Both the position numbers and the translations under genes were made by a program. From contig CAMWWU010000002.1 in the NCBI GenBank assembly GCA_947178025.1, positions 1-41,089 of the forward strand: DNA of 41,089 nt, given 5' to 3'. Every line of letters starts with the position of its first letter. Position 1 is the stretch's first letter. This document shows positions 28,538 through 37,472 of this stretch, one piece after another. Below the pieces are notes generated by a model. It was given only the letters and a program-made list of their open reading frames with translations, was not told where the DNA came from and made no database searches. This DNA comes from an uncultured Alistipes sp. (GTDB lineage Bacteria > Bacteroidota > Bacteroidia > Bacteroidales > Rikenellaceae).

Positions 28538-29245
28538 CTACTCTTTTACGAGCGTACCGATCGGGTCGCCCGAAAGCACCTTCATCAGGTTGCCCGGCGT
28601 ATCCATGTCAAAGACCACGATCGGCAGCCCGTTTTCGCGGCAGAGCGTGAAAGCGGTCTGGTCCATGACCTTCAACCGGCGTGCCAGCACTTCGTCGAAG
28701 GTGATCTCGTCGAACTTCTCGGCCGAGGGGTCTTTCTCCGGGTCGGCGGTGTATACGCCGTCGACGCGCGTCCCCTTGAACAGCACGTCGGCCTCGATCT
28801 CGATGCCGCGCAGGGCCGACGCCGAGTCGGTGGTGAAGTAGGGGTTCGAGGTGCCGCCGCCGATGATGACCACGTAGCCCGCTTCGAGGTATTCGAGGGC
28901 GCGGGCCTTGGAGAAGTACTCGCCGATGGGCTCCATGCGGATCGAGGTGAGCACCTTGCACTTCACGTCGTTGTCTTCGAGCGCCGACTGGAGGGCCAGC
29001 GAGTTGATGATCGTGGCGAGCATGCCCATCTGGTCGCCCTTCACGCGGTCGAATCCGCGTTTGGCGCCCGTCATGCCGCGGAAGATGTTGCCGCCGCCGA
29101 TGACGATGCCGATCTGCACGCCCGTGGCCGCCGCCTCCTTGATCTGCTCCGCGTAGGACTGGAGCACCTCGGGCGAGAGCCCGTATTTCTGACTTCCCTG
29201 AAGCGATTCGCCGCTCAGCTTCAGCAATATTCTACCGTATTTCAT
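28538..29245 (-). CDS. pyrH: UMP kinase
   Basis: MKYGRILLKLSGESLQGSQKYGLSPEVLQSYAEQIKE..., GIVIGGGNIFRG, VIIGGGTSNPYFTTDSAS are PyrH. Confidence 0.97.
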   Translation of the reverse strand: MKYGRILLKLSGESLQGSQKYGLSPEVLQSYAEQIKEAAATGVQIGIVIGGGNIFRGMTGAKRGFDRVKGDQMGMLATIINSLALQSALEDNDVKCKVLTSIRMEPIGEYFSKARALEYLEAGYVVIIGGGTSNPYFTTDSASALRGIEIEADVLFKGTRVDGVYTADPEKDPSAEKFDEITFDEVLARRLKVMDQTAFTLCRENGLPIVVFDMDTPGNLMKVLSGDPIGTLVKE

Positions 29246-29392
29246 GGTGAGTAAGGGATTATCGTAACGCGAAGATAGGAATTTTTTCCGAATTTCATGC
29301 AGTCGCCCCTCTGTTTCGGTTTTTCGGGGCGGTCGTGCGCGGCCGGCGATGCAATTCCTGCGCGAAAGCATACGGCGTGCGGTAAAAATGAT

Positions 29393-29400
29393 TAACTTTG
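29393..29400 (+). promoter_or_regulatory. Putative -7 box TAACTTTG for dxs
   Basis: TAnnTTTG match ending 8 nt before the ATG at 29408. Confidence 0.55.
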
Positions 29401-29407
29401 CGGCGGA

Positions 29408-31294
29408 ATGATGCGCACGGATTGCAAATACCTCGATCGGATCGATTCGCCCCGGGATCTGAAGCAGCTCTCGGAGGAGGAGCTGCGCGTCTATTGCGAC
29501 GAGCTGCGCCGCTACATCATCGAGGAGTGTTCGGTGAATCCGGGGCACCTGGCGTCGAGCCTCGGGGCCGTGGAGCTGGCCGCGGCGCTGCACTACGTCT
29601 TCGACACGCCCGCCGACCGGATCGTCTGGGACGTGGGGCATCAGACCTACGCCCACAAGATCATCACGGGGCGTCGCGAGGCGTTCCGCACCAAACGGCG
29701 CCTGGGCGGCATCAGCGGATTCCCGCGCATGGCCGAGAGCGAGTACGATGCGTTCGGCGGCGGGCATGCTTCGGTGTCGATCTCCGCGGCGTTCGGCATG
29801 GCCAAGGCCGCCGAGCTGCGGGGCGATCGGAACCGGGTCGTGGCGGTCATCGGCGACGGGTCGATGACGGGCGGACTGGCGTTCGAGGGGCTCAACAACG
29901 CCGGCGCCTCGAAGAACACCGATCTGCTGGTGATTCTCAACGACAACAACATGGCCATCGACCAGGCGACCGGGGCCCTGAAGAACTACCTGCTCAAGAT
30001 CTCGACCTCGGTGCGCTACAACCGCTTCAAGCGGCGGTTGTGGGGTGTGCTGGCCCATACGCCGCTGCTGCTGCGTCTCTGCCAGAAGACGGGCAATGCC
30101 GTCAAGCAGGGGCTGCTGAACAATTCGAATCTCTTCGAAAGTCTCAATTTCCGATACTTCGGACCGGTCGACGGGCACAACCTGACCGATCTGGTCCGCA
30201 CGCTGCGGGCCCTGCGCGACATCGAGGGACCGAAGCTGCTGCACGTGATGACGGTCAAGGGCAAGGGATACCTGCCCGCCGAGCACGACCAGCGGACGTG
30301 GCATGCTCCGGGGCGCTTCAACCCCGATTCGGGCGAACGGATCGCCTCGACGGGGGGCGCTGCGCGCTATCAGGATGTCTTCGGCGAGACGCTGGTCGAA
30401 CTGGCGCGGCTCGACGAACGGGTCGTGGGCGTGACGCCCGCCATGCTCTCCGGCTGCTCGATGAACCTGTTGCAGCGCGAAATTCCCGAGCGCTGCTTCG
30501 ACGTGGGTATCGCCGAGGGGCATGCCGTGACCTTCTCGGCCGGTCTGGCCGCCGCCGGGATGATCCCTTTCTGCAACATCTACTCCTCGTTCATGCAGCG
30601 GGCCTACGACAACGTGATCCATGACGTCGCGATCCAGGAGCTGCCCGTGGTGATGTGCCTCGACCGGGGCGGTCTGGTCGGCGAGGACGGCGTGACGCAT
30701 CACGGCGTCTTCGACATGGCGATCTTCGGTTCGGTGCCGGGACTCGTCGTCGCCGCACCGATGGACGAACCGGAGCTGCGCGACCTGATGTACACCGCGC
30801 TGCGCAGCGGGCGCCCCTTCGTGATCCGCTACCCGCGCGGCGGCGGAGCCGGCCGGGAGTGGCGCGGCCGTCCGTTCGAGGAGCTGCCCGCGGGCCGGGG
30901 CCGACGGCTGCGCGAGGGGCATGACGTGGCGCTGCTGACGATCGGAACGCCGGGAAATGCGGCGTCGCGCGCTGCCCAACGGGCAGCTGAGGCGGGCGTG
31001 AGCGTCGCTCACTACGATCTGCGCTACGTGAAGCCGCTCGACGAGGCGCTGCTCGACGAGGTGGGACGCACGTTCCGCCGGGTGGTGACCGTCGAGGACG
31101 GGTGCCTGCGCGGAGGTGTCGGCGAGGCCGTGACGGCGTGGTTCAACAGCCGCGGATACGACGTCGCGGTGCGGTCGCTGGGGATCGGCGACGAGTGGGT
31201 CGCCCACGGAACGCCGGCGGAGTTGCAGGCGCTGTGCGGCTACGACGAGCAGAGCATCTATCGCGTGCTCGTCGAAAAGTCGTCCGAAGCGTAG
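29408..31294 (+). CDS. dxs: 1-deoxy-D-xylulose-5-phosphate synthase
   Basis: GHLASSLGAVELAAALHYVFDTPADRIVWDVGHQTYAHKIITGR, VIGDGSMTGGLAFEGLNNAG, GFDVGIAEGHAVT-type motifs are Dxs. Confidence 0.97.
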   Translation: MMRTDCKYLDRIDSPRDLKQLSEEELRVYCDELRRYIIEECSVNPGHLASSLGAVELAAALHYVFDTPADRIVWDVGHQTYAHKIITGRREAFRTKRRLGGISGFPRMAESEYDAFGGGHASVSISAAFGMAKAAELRGDRNRVVAVIGDGSMTGGLAFEGLNNAGASKNTDLLVILNDNNMAIDQATGALKNYLLKISTSVRYNRFKRRLWGVLAHTPLLLRLCQKTGNAVKQGLLNNSNLFESLNFRYFGPVDGHNLTDLVRTLRALRDIEGPKLLHVMTVKGKGYLPAEHDQRTWHAPGRFNPDSGERIASTGGAARYQDVFGETLVELARLDERVVGVTPAMLSGCSMNLLQREIPERCFDVGIAEGHAVTFSAGLAAAGMIPFCNIYSSFMQRAYDNVIHDVAIQELPVVMCLDRGGLVGEDGVTHHGVFDMAIFGSVPGLVVAAPMDEPELRDLMYTALRSGRPFVIRYPRGGGAGREWRGRPFEELPAGRGRRLREGHDVALLTIGTPGNAASRAAQRAAEAGVSVAHYDLRYVKPLDEALLDEVGRTFRRVVTVEDGCLRGGVGEAVTAWFNSRGYDVAVRSLGIGDEWVAHGTPAELQALCGYDEQSIYRVLVEKSSEA

Positions 31295-31342
31295 CACTTC
31301 GGTACGAATCGTGCTCGGTCGTCGGAAAAACCGAGCAGAATC

Positions 31343-31867
31343 ATGACTATCCTGATTTTATTATCCGCCCTCTTCGCGACGGGCATGATGTCCGGATGCT
31401 CTTCGGCGGCTGCCGATGCCGGGCGTCCGACGGTTTCGACGCTCGATATCGGGCGGTTCATGGGCGTGTGGTACGAAATCGCCCGCCTCGACCATCGCTT
31501 CGAACGCAATCTCGAACAGGTGGAGACGCGCTACGAGCTCCTGCCTTCCGGACGGATCACGGTGTGGAACAGCGGTATCGACCGACGGACGGGCCTGCGC
31601 CGCTCCGTGCGCGGCAAGGCGCACGCGGGGCGGCAGCCGGGCCAGCTGCGGGTCTCGTTCTTCTGGTTCTTCTACTCCGATTACGACGTGCTGGCGCTCG
31701 GCGAGGAGTACGACTGGGCGCTGGTCGGCAGCCGTTCGGCGAAGTATCTGTGGATCCTCTCCCGCACCCCGACGCTGCCTGCCGCGACGACGGAGCGCAT
31801 CGTGCAGCGCGCCCGGGAGCTCGGATACCAGGTCGAACAGCTGCACTTCGTGGACCAGACGCGCTGA
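31343..31867 (+). CDS. Lipocalin family lipoprotein (Blc-like)
   Basis: Lipobox-like MMSGC; lipocalin GxW motif LDIGRFMGVWYEIARLDHRFERNLEQVETRYEL. Confidence 0.9.
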   Translation: MTILILLSALFATGMMSGCSSAAADAGRPTVSTLDIGRFMGVWYEIARLDHRFERNLEQVETRYELLPSGRITVWNSGIDRRTGLRRSVRGKAHAGRQPGQLRVSFFWFFYSDYDVLALGEEYDWALVGSRSAKYLWILSRTPTLPAATTERIVQRARELGYQVEQLHFVDQTR

Positions 31868-31869
31868 GG

Positions 31870-32643
31870 CTACGCCACCGAGCAGGGGATACCCAGGGCC
31901 TCGACGCGCGCAGCGATGCGTTGCAGCTCCTCGCGCGGAACCTTTTCGAGCGTCGGGCAGGGGGTGTCGCGGTCGAGCGAGTAGACCATGACCTGCCGGG
32001 GGCGGATCTGCGCGACGAGGGCGAGCCAGGCGGCCACTTCGCGTTCGGTCGTGTTGTCGATCGGGGCGCCGTCGTACTCGCCGCGCAAGAACATCGTCTG
32101 GAGGATCATCTCGCCGCCGAAGGCCTTCATCTGCTCGGCGACGATGTGCACGGAGTAGGTCGGCCGCTGGGGATTGTTCATCCGGCGGGCCGTTTCGTCG
32201 AAGGCCGAATCGAGCTTCAGGATCGGATTGTCGACCCGCAGCAGAGCGCGGCGGACCTCCGCCCGGTGGAGCTGCGTCGCATTCGAGAGCACCGAAACCC
32301 GGGCCGTGGGGCAGATCGCGTCGCGCAGGGCGAGCGTGTCGTCGATGACCCCCTCGAAGTCGGGATGCAGCGTCGGTTCGCCGTTGCCGGCGAAGGTGAT
32401 GACGTCGGGCGGCGTGCCCTCGGCGACCATCCGCCGCAGGGTCTCCTCCAGCAGACGGCGCACCTCTTCGCGGGGGTTGAAGCGCCGCGCGCCGGGATGC
32501 TCGGCGTTCCAGCCGCATTCGCAGTAGATGCAGTCGAACGAGCAGAGTTTCGATTCGGTGGGCAGGAGGTTGACTCCCAGCGAGAGTCCGAGCCGGCGCG
32601 AATGCACCGGTCCGAAGATGATGTCGTGGAAAAGCGAAGTCAT
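31870..32643 (-). CDS. Radical SAM protein
   Basis: CxxxCxxC (CSFDCIYCECGW), FAGNGEPTLHPDF; start at cat 32641-32643. Confidence 0.88.
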   Translation of the reverse strand: MTSLFHDIIFGPVHSRRLGLSLGVNLLPTESKLCSFDCIYCECGWNAEHPGARRFNPREEVRRLLEETLRRMVAEGTPPDVITFAGNGEPTLHPDFEGVIDDTLALRDAICPTARVSVLSNATQLHRAEVRRALLRVDNPILKLDSAFDETARRMNNPQRPTYSVHIVAEQMKAFGGEMILQTMFLRGEYDGAPIDNTTEREVAAWLALVAQIRPRQVMVYSLDRDTPCPTLEKVPREELQRIAARVEALGIPCSVA

Positions 32644-32651
32644 ACGGCGGA

Positions 32652-32987
32652 TCAGTTTGCGGTGAATGCACTCAGGTCGACGGCCGCGACGCCTTCGAGG
32701 TCGGCCAGCGTCATGCGGTCGGCCCCCCGGGTTTCGATCGTGACGGTGCGCGATGCGGCGCCGGCGTAGGTGTGCGTTGCCGAGACGGAGTAGCTTTCGG
32801 TGCGTCCGTCGCCCCAGTCGATCGTGCCGCTCGGGGCGCTTCCCGAGAAGTAGGGGACGGCGAACGTGAGTCGGTCGTGCGAGATGCGGACCGTAGCGGT
32901 CGGCGTCGGTGCTGCGTCGGTGCCCCGGCTGTCGGTGCATGCCGCACATGCCAGCAGCAGGGCTATGCAGAGGATCGTTTTTTTCAT
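32652..32987 (-). CDS. Small lipoprotein with PKD-like WGDG module
   Basis: 111 aa: lipobox-like LLACAAC, then APSGTIDWGDGRTESYSVSATHTYAGAASRTVTIET. Sits 11 bp downstream of the C10 protease gene. Confidence 0.75.
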   Translation of the reverse strand: MKKTILCIALLLACAACTDSRGTDAAPTPTATVRISHDRLTFAVPYFSGSAPSGTIDWGDGRTESYSVSATHTYAGAASRTVTIETRGADRMTLADLEGVAAVDLSAFTAN

Positions 32988-32998
32988 TGTTTCGGAGA

Positions 32999-34831
32999 TT
33001 AGAAAGTCAGCGACAGGGTTTTGCTCTGCGTCCCCTTCTCCAGCAGCAGGGTGTAGCGCCCTTTGAACCGTGCGGTCGGGATGCGGATTTCGGTGCCGTC
33101 GCCCGAGGCGGCGGTCGCCGCCGTCGTGCCGTCGGGGGCGGTCAGGGTGCAGGTCACGCCGGTTTGCGTGGTCAGCGTCAGGAGGCGGCTCGTGCGGTCG
33201 AACGAGAGCGAGGTGGTCGCATCGAGCGGTTCGTCCTCGCCGGCCGGCGGATCGTCGCGGAGCAGCAGCTCGAAAAGGGCCTCCTCGTCGCTGCCGTCGG
33301 CCCACTTCCAAACCCCTTCGGCACCTTTGTAACGCAGTCGGATGCGGTCGCCGGCGCGGATCGGTTCGGTGATCGTGCAGGGGATCTCCGGCCAGCCGAT
33401 GCCGGAATAAGAGGGGATCGCATCGGCTCCGATCGGCGGGCAGATGTTTTCGCGGAGTGCGCCGTCGCGGTCGCAGACGGCGAGGACGACCTCGCCGGAA
33501 AACTCCGACAGACCGTAGTTCCAGAGGTAGAGAATCTGCATGGTGAACGGACGGCCCGGGGCGAAGTCGTCGGTCGAGGCCGAAAGTCCGTGATAGGTGA
33601 TGTTGTCGGAGCCCGTACCCGTGCCGACCAGCAGCAGATCCGAGTAGGTCGAAGTGCCGGTTTCGTCCTTGCGCAGGCCGAGGACGGCGCTCTGGCCGAA
33701 GTCGAAGCCGTCGCCCGAACCGCCGCCGGTCCCCACGCCGTCCGGATCGAGTGCCGAGAGCAGGAAGTAGCCGTCGGCGTAACCTCCCCATCCCCAGTTG
33801 ACGTGGAAGTAGTCGGTCGACGTGTGTCCGTCGATCACGAACTGGTGGCCGGCATCGCTGCTCGCGCCGCTGTAAAGGACCGGACCGTTTTCGCGGAGCT
33901 CCCGGCGGACCGCTTCGTCCCACTGTGCGGCGGGGATGCCCCAGTCGCGGTAGCGGAGTTCGGCGCCTTTGTCGTAGCGCATGTATTGCAGCAGGCCCTG
34001 CACGGCGACGTGCGTCATGGCGCCCGTGCCGCCGGCCGAGGCGGTGTTGAACGACGCCTGCGACATCACCCCGAGGTCGTACATCAGCGCGGCCACCGCC
34101 GCCTGCTGGAGGGCTGTGGAGGTGGCGTCGTAGACGAGCGGCATGTCGTCCCACGAGTAGGTGTTGCCCAGACGGTAACCCTCGACGAGGCGCTGCGAGC
34201 CGTCGAGGTCGTATCGGTAGTCGGGAAGCATGCCCGTGCCGCGCGACGGCCACCGGTGGTAGCGCATGACGATGGCCAGCGCCGTGGGGACGCAGCCCGT
34301 GACGGCGCGTTCCCGGCCGATGAGCGGACATTTGCCGTTGTAGGGGTCGAGCTGATTCCAGGCGGCTGTCTCCAGCAGGAGCTCCGCCGTGCCGATCGCC
34401 CGGGGCGACGCCTCCTGCCAGGCTTGACGGATGGCCGGCGTAGCTGCAAGACCTGCCCGGCGGGCGCCGGCGATCTGGCTGCGGAGGCCGGCGAACCACT
34501 CCCGGACGTTGGCGGGCATCCGCTCCGTGACGAATCGTCCGGTCGGGGAGTAGCCCAGGATGGGACGCACCGCGTCGTCCGCGGCGATCACGGCGAAGCC
34601 GCCCTCCGGACGGGCGAAGACGAAGAACGTCGGGTCGGCATCGCTGCGCGTCGCGGCAGGTTCGCCGTCCCAGACCAGTTGCAGGCGGGAGCCGGAGGTG
34701 CCGGCCGCTGCGGTGGCCGCTGCGGGAAAGAGCCCTTCGGCCAGCCGTTGCGCCCGCTCGGCCGGAATGCGCTCGGCGAAGAGCGGGAGCGGCAGCAGCA
34801 GGCCGCAGAGTTTCAGAATCAGTCGGATCAT
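32999..34831 (-). CDS. C10 family (streptopain/SpeB-like) cysteine protease
   Basis: Signal peptide, Spi/propeptide-like region, catalytic Cys AVTGCVPTALAIVMRYHRWP, catalytic His GHQFVIDGH, and FHVNWGWGGYADGYFLLSALDP. Confidence 0.93.
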   Translation of the reverse strand: MIRLILKLCGLLLPLPLFAERIPAERAQRLAEGLFPAAATAAAGTSGSRLQLVWDGEPAATRSDADPTFFVFARPEGGFAVIAADDAVRPILGYSPTGRFVTERMPANVREWFAGLRSQIAGARRAGLAATPAIRQAWQEASPRAIGTAELLLETAAWNQLDPYNGKCPLIGRERAVTGCVPTALAIVMRYHRWPSRGTGMLPDYRYDLDGSQRLVEGYRLGNTYSWDDMPLVYDATSTALQQAAVAALMYDLGVMSQASFNTASAGGTGAMTHVAVQGLLQYMRYDKGAELRYRDWGIPAAQWDEAVRRELRENGPVLYSGASSDAGHQFVIDGHTSTDYFHVNWGWGGYADGYFLLSALDPDGVGTGGGSGDGFDFGQSAVLGLRKDETGTSTYSDLLLVGTGTGSDNITYHGLSASTDDFAPGRPFTMQILYLWNYGLSEFSGEVVLAVCDRDGALRENICPPIGADAIPSYSGIGWPEIPCTITEPIRAGDRIRLRYKGAEGVWKWADGSDEEALFELLLRDDPPAGEDEPLDATTSLSFDRTSRLLTLTTQTGVTCTLTAPDGTTAATAASGDGTEIRIPTARFKGRYTLLLEKGTQSKTLSLTF

Positions 34832-34854
34832 GTCGTCGATGGTTTTATCCGAGA

Positions 34855-34862
34855 CAAAGATA
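34855..34862 (-). promoter_or_regulatory. Putative -7 box TATCTTTG for the C10 protease operon
   Basis: Minus-strand TATCTTTG 24 nt upstream of the ATG at 34831. Confidence 0.65.
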
Positions 34863-34975
34863 CGGTTTGAGAAGTTAAAAACTACCGATCGAGGATTAAA
34901 AATGAAGAGATGGGCCGCAGGTTGCGACCGTCAGCGATAGAGAGGCGGTCCCGGAAGCGGCCGCGCGAAAAAAAA

Positions 34976-34999
34976 TCCGACCTCCGTGAAGAGGTCGGA
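34976..34999 (-). terminator. Intrinsic terminator after DUF805 gene
   Basis: TCCGACCTC-CGTGAA-GAGGTCGGA hairpin followed on the minus strand by TTTTTTTTCGCG. Confidence 0.88.
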
Positions 35000-35027
35000 C
35001 AAGTGTTATTTACGGATTTCGTTCCGA

Positions 35028-35372
35028 TCAGGCCTTGGGATTGGCACCCCATTTGTTCGTTTCTGCCTGGCTGTCCAGACAGAGCAGCACGAGCAGCCAG
35101 ATGGCGCCGACTACGGGGATGAATGCGATCAGCATCCACCAGCCGCTTTTGCCGATGTCGTGCAGGCGACGAGCGGTGAGCGCGAGGCTGGGAACGAAGA
35201 CGGCAAGGCTATAAAGACCACTTAACCATTTGATTCCGAGCCCCCCCCCGATCAGGGAGATGACCACCGAAACGATGAAGTTGAAGAGTACGAACATCCA
35301 GTACTCCTTGCGACGGGCACGGCCTTTGAAGTCGGCGTAGTGCTCTTTCAATACCAGTAAATACCAGTTCAT
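35028..35372 (-). CDS. DUF805 family membrane protein
   Basis: MNWYLLVLKEHYADFKGRARRKEYWMFVLFNFIVS...LTARRLHDIGKSGWWMLIAFIPVVGAIWLLVLLCLDSQAETNKWG is DUF805. Start trimmed from the 198-aa ORF, whose upstream part lies in repeat sequence. Confidence 0.92.
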   Translation of the reverse strand: MNWYLLVLKEHYADFKGRARRKEYWMFVLFNFIVSVVISLIGGGLGIKWLSGLYSLAVFVPSLALTARRLHDIGKSGWWMLIAFIPVVGAIWLLVLLCLDSQAETNKWGANPKA

Positions 35373-35451
35373 AAGATAAAAAATTAAGTTTGGAAGGTTA
35401 AAACCTTTTTTATCGTTCGTTACTTGTGGTGCGTTTGCTGTTCGCTCCCCT

Positions 35452-35521
35452 TTTCCTGCCGTTACTTGGCGTAGGACACCGCACGCGTTTCGCGGATCAC
35501 GGTGATCTTCACCTGGCCGGG
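35452..35521. repeat. 70-bp direct repeat copy 1, pseudo-3' end of rny
   Basis: Near identical (2 visible mismatches) to 35592-35661. The minus strand still reads [19 protein letters not shown]-stop. Confidence 0.95.
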
Positions 35522-35529
35522 CTTTCAGG

Positions 35530-35551
35530 TCCCTCCTTTTCAAAGGAGGGA
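35530..35551. repeat. Perfect palindrome TCCCTCCTTTTCAAAGGAGGGA in the spacer between rny-tail repeats
   Basis: Direct reading: 10-bp arms, TC loop; followed by a further AGGGAGGA able to pair with the left arm. Confidence 0.93.
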
Positions 35552-35591
35552 GCCAGGGAGGATTGTCTGCATGGGCCGATGGCCTATCTCC

Positions 35592-35661
35592 TTTCCTGCC
35601 GTTATTTGGCGTAGGACACCGCACGCGTCTCGCGGATCACGGTGATCTTCACCTGGCCGGG
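35592..35661. repeat. 70-bp direct repeat copy 2, authentic 3' end of rny
   Basis: Offset exactly 140 bp from copy 1; contains the rny stop codon at 35602-35604. Confidence 0.95.
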
Positions 35662-37146
35662 ATAGGTCATTTCGTCCTGAATCTTTTTGGCGATATCGTG
35701 CGAAAGACCCTCCGCCTCCTGATCCGAAAGTTTGTCGGCACCGACGATCACACGCAGCTCGCGACCAGCCTGGATGGCGTAGGTCTTCACCACGCCCGGG
35801 TAGGAGAGTGCGATGTCCTCCATCTCTTTCAGGCGCTTGATGTAGCTCTCGACCACTTCGCGGCGGGCACCGGGACGGGCGCCCGAAATGGCGTCGCAGA
35901 CCTGGATGATCGGGGCGATGAGCGACGTCATCTCCACCTCGTCGTGGTGGGCGCCGATGGCGTTGCATACCTCGGCCTTCTCCTTGTACTTCTCGGCGAG
36001 CTTCATGCCGATGATTGCGTGCGGCAGTTCGGGCTCGTCGTCGGGCACCTTGCCGATGTCGTGCAACAGACCTGCGCGGCGCGCCACCTTGGGGTTCAGA
36101 CCCAGCTCGGCCGCCATGATGCCGGCCAGGTTGGCCGTCTCGCGGGCGTGCTGCAAGAGGTTCTGACCGTAGGAAGAGCGGTATTTCATCTTACCGATCA
36201 TGCGGATCAGCTCGGGGTGCAGGCCGTGGATGCCCAGGTCGATCGTCGTGCGCTTGCCGACCTCGGCGATCTCCTCCTCGATCTGCTTCTGCACCTTGGC
36301 CACGACCTCCTCGATGCGTGCCGGGTGGATGCGTCCGTCGGTTACCAGCTGGTGCAGGGCCAGGCGTGCGATCTCGCGGCGCACGGGGTCGAAGCCCGAG
36401 AGGATGATCGCCTCCGGCGTGTCGTCGACGATGATCTCGATGCCCGTCGCAGCCTCCAGGGCACGGATGTTGCGACCCTCGCGGCCGATGATGCGGCCCT
36501 TCACCTCGTCGCTCTCGATGTTGAAGACCGTCACGGCGTTCTCGATGGCCGTTTCGGTCGCCACGCGCTGGATCGACGCCACGATGATGCGCTTGGCCTC
36601 CTTGGCTGCGGTGAGCTTGGCCTCTTCGATGGTCTCGTTGATGTAGGAGGCCGCTTCGCTCTTAGCCTCGGCCTTCATGTTCTCCACGAGGATGTTCTTC
36701 GCATCTTCGGAGCTCATGCCCGAAATCTGCTCCAGGCGCGCATTCTGTTCGCGCTGCATCTGGTCCATCTCCTCCTTCTTGTGCTCGACGATCTGCAACT
36801 GGTTCTGCAACTGCTCTTTCAGCCGGTCGTTCTCGCGGATCTTGTGCTCCAGGTCGCGCTGCTGGTTCTGGAGATTGTTCTCGATCTGCTTGGCGCGCTG
36901 TTCGCTCTGGGCGAGCTTCTGGTTGCGCTCGTTGACCTGACGGTCGTAGTCGCTCTTGAGCTGTATGAACTTCTCTTTAGCCTGGAGGATCTTCTCCTTC
37001 TTGAGCATCTCGCCCTCCGCTTCCGCCTCCTTGAGTGCGGCCTCGCGGCGTTTGCGGATGCCGTTCTTCATCACGAAGTTGGTGACGACCGCATAGACGG
37101 CGACGGCTACCGCAGCCGAGATGCAGGCTGCCAAAATGATATCCAT
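35602..37146 (-). CDS. rny: Ribonuclease Y
   Basis: N-terminal TM, long coiled coil, KH region ([45 protein letters not shown]), HD domain (LLHDIGKV). Confidence 0.96.
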   Translation of the reverse strand: MDIILAACISAAVAVAVYAVVTNFVMKNGIRKRREAALKEAEAEGEMLKKEKILQAKEKFIQLKSDYDRQVNERNQKLAQSEQRAKQIENNLQNQQRDLEHKIRENDRLKEQLQNQLQIVEHKKEEMDQMQREQNARLEQISGMSSEDAKNILVENMKAEAKSEAASYINETIEEAKLTAAKEAKRIIVASIQRVATETAIENAVTVFNIESDEVKGRIIGREGRNIRALEAATGIEIIVDDTPEAIILSGFDPVRREIARLALHQLVTDGRIHPARIEEVVAKVQKQIEEEIAEVGKRTTIDLGIHGLHPELIRMIGKMKYRSSYGQNLLQHARETANLAGIMAAELGLNPKVARRAGLLHDIGKVPDDEPELPHAIIGMKLAEKYKEKAEVCNAIGAHHDEVEMTSLIAPIIQVCDAISGARPGARREVVESYIKRLKEMEDIALSYPGVVKTYAIQAGRELRVIVGADKLSDQEAEGLSHDIAKKIQDEMTYPGQVKITVIRETRAVSYAK

Positions 37147-37193
37147 GGTTCTTGTTCGTTTTTGGTGTTAATATTATGGTTTAGTTATGTCAT

Positions 37194-37396
37194 AAAAAAA
37201 CCGCATAGGATTCCTTAGTCTTGTTTGACGAATCTGCAAGATAAGTCATGTGCGGGGGCTCCGGCAATCGCAATCTTCCAACGGTGCGCCGCAGCGCACT
37301 CCCCCGAAGGGTAGTAAGGCCTGATTTTGAAGCACCGTGAGTTGCCCCGATATAAAAAGTGTTCAGTTTCGCAAAGCTGTAAGGAATCTATGCGGG
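37194..37396 (-). ncRNA. ssrS: 6S RNA (SsrS)-like
   Basis: Non-coding gap between zapA and rny. Ends pair in a 16-bp helix with one bulge (37201-37217 vs 37380-37395), ending in a minus-strand T7 run (TATGCGGTTTTTTT). Length about 200 nt and proximity to zapA match 6S RNA. No covariance model was run. Confidence 0.75.
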
Positions 37397-37472
37397 TAGA
37401 TTCTGTCGTATGTTAAAGAGCCTCGTCGTTCGTATAACGACCTTCGTGTCCGGTTTATTGCCCCGGCCGCGG

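Noticed and set aside
28538-31297. 919-aa minus-strand ORF ending in PyrH
   Set aside because: Only the last 235 aa are UMP kinase. The upstream part is antisense to dxs and extends past the pyrH promoter region.
35373-35624. N-terminal extension of the DUF805 ORF (198 aa)
   Set aside because: The extension translates the rny-tail repeat and palindrome out of frame. DUF805 homology starts at MNWYLLVLKEHY.
35452-35661. Considered as insertion sequence with target-site duplication
   Set aside because: The repeats are 70 bp, far longer than normal IS target duplications, and the 70-bp spacer encodes no transposase. Kept only as a possible remnant or integration scar.
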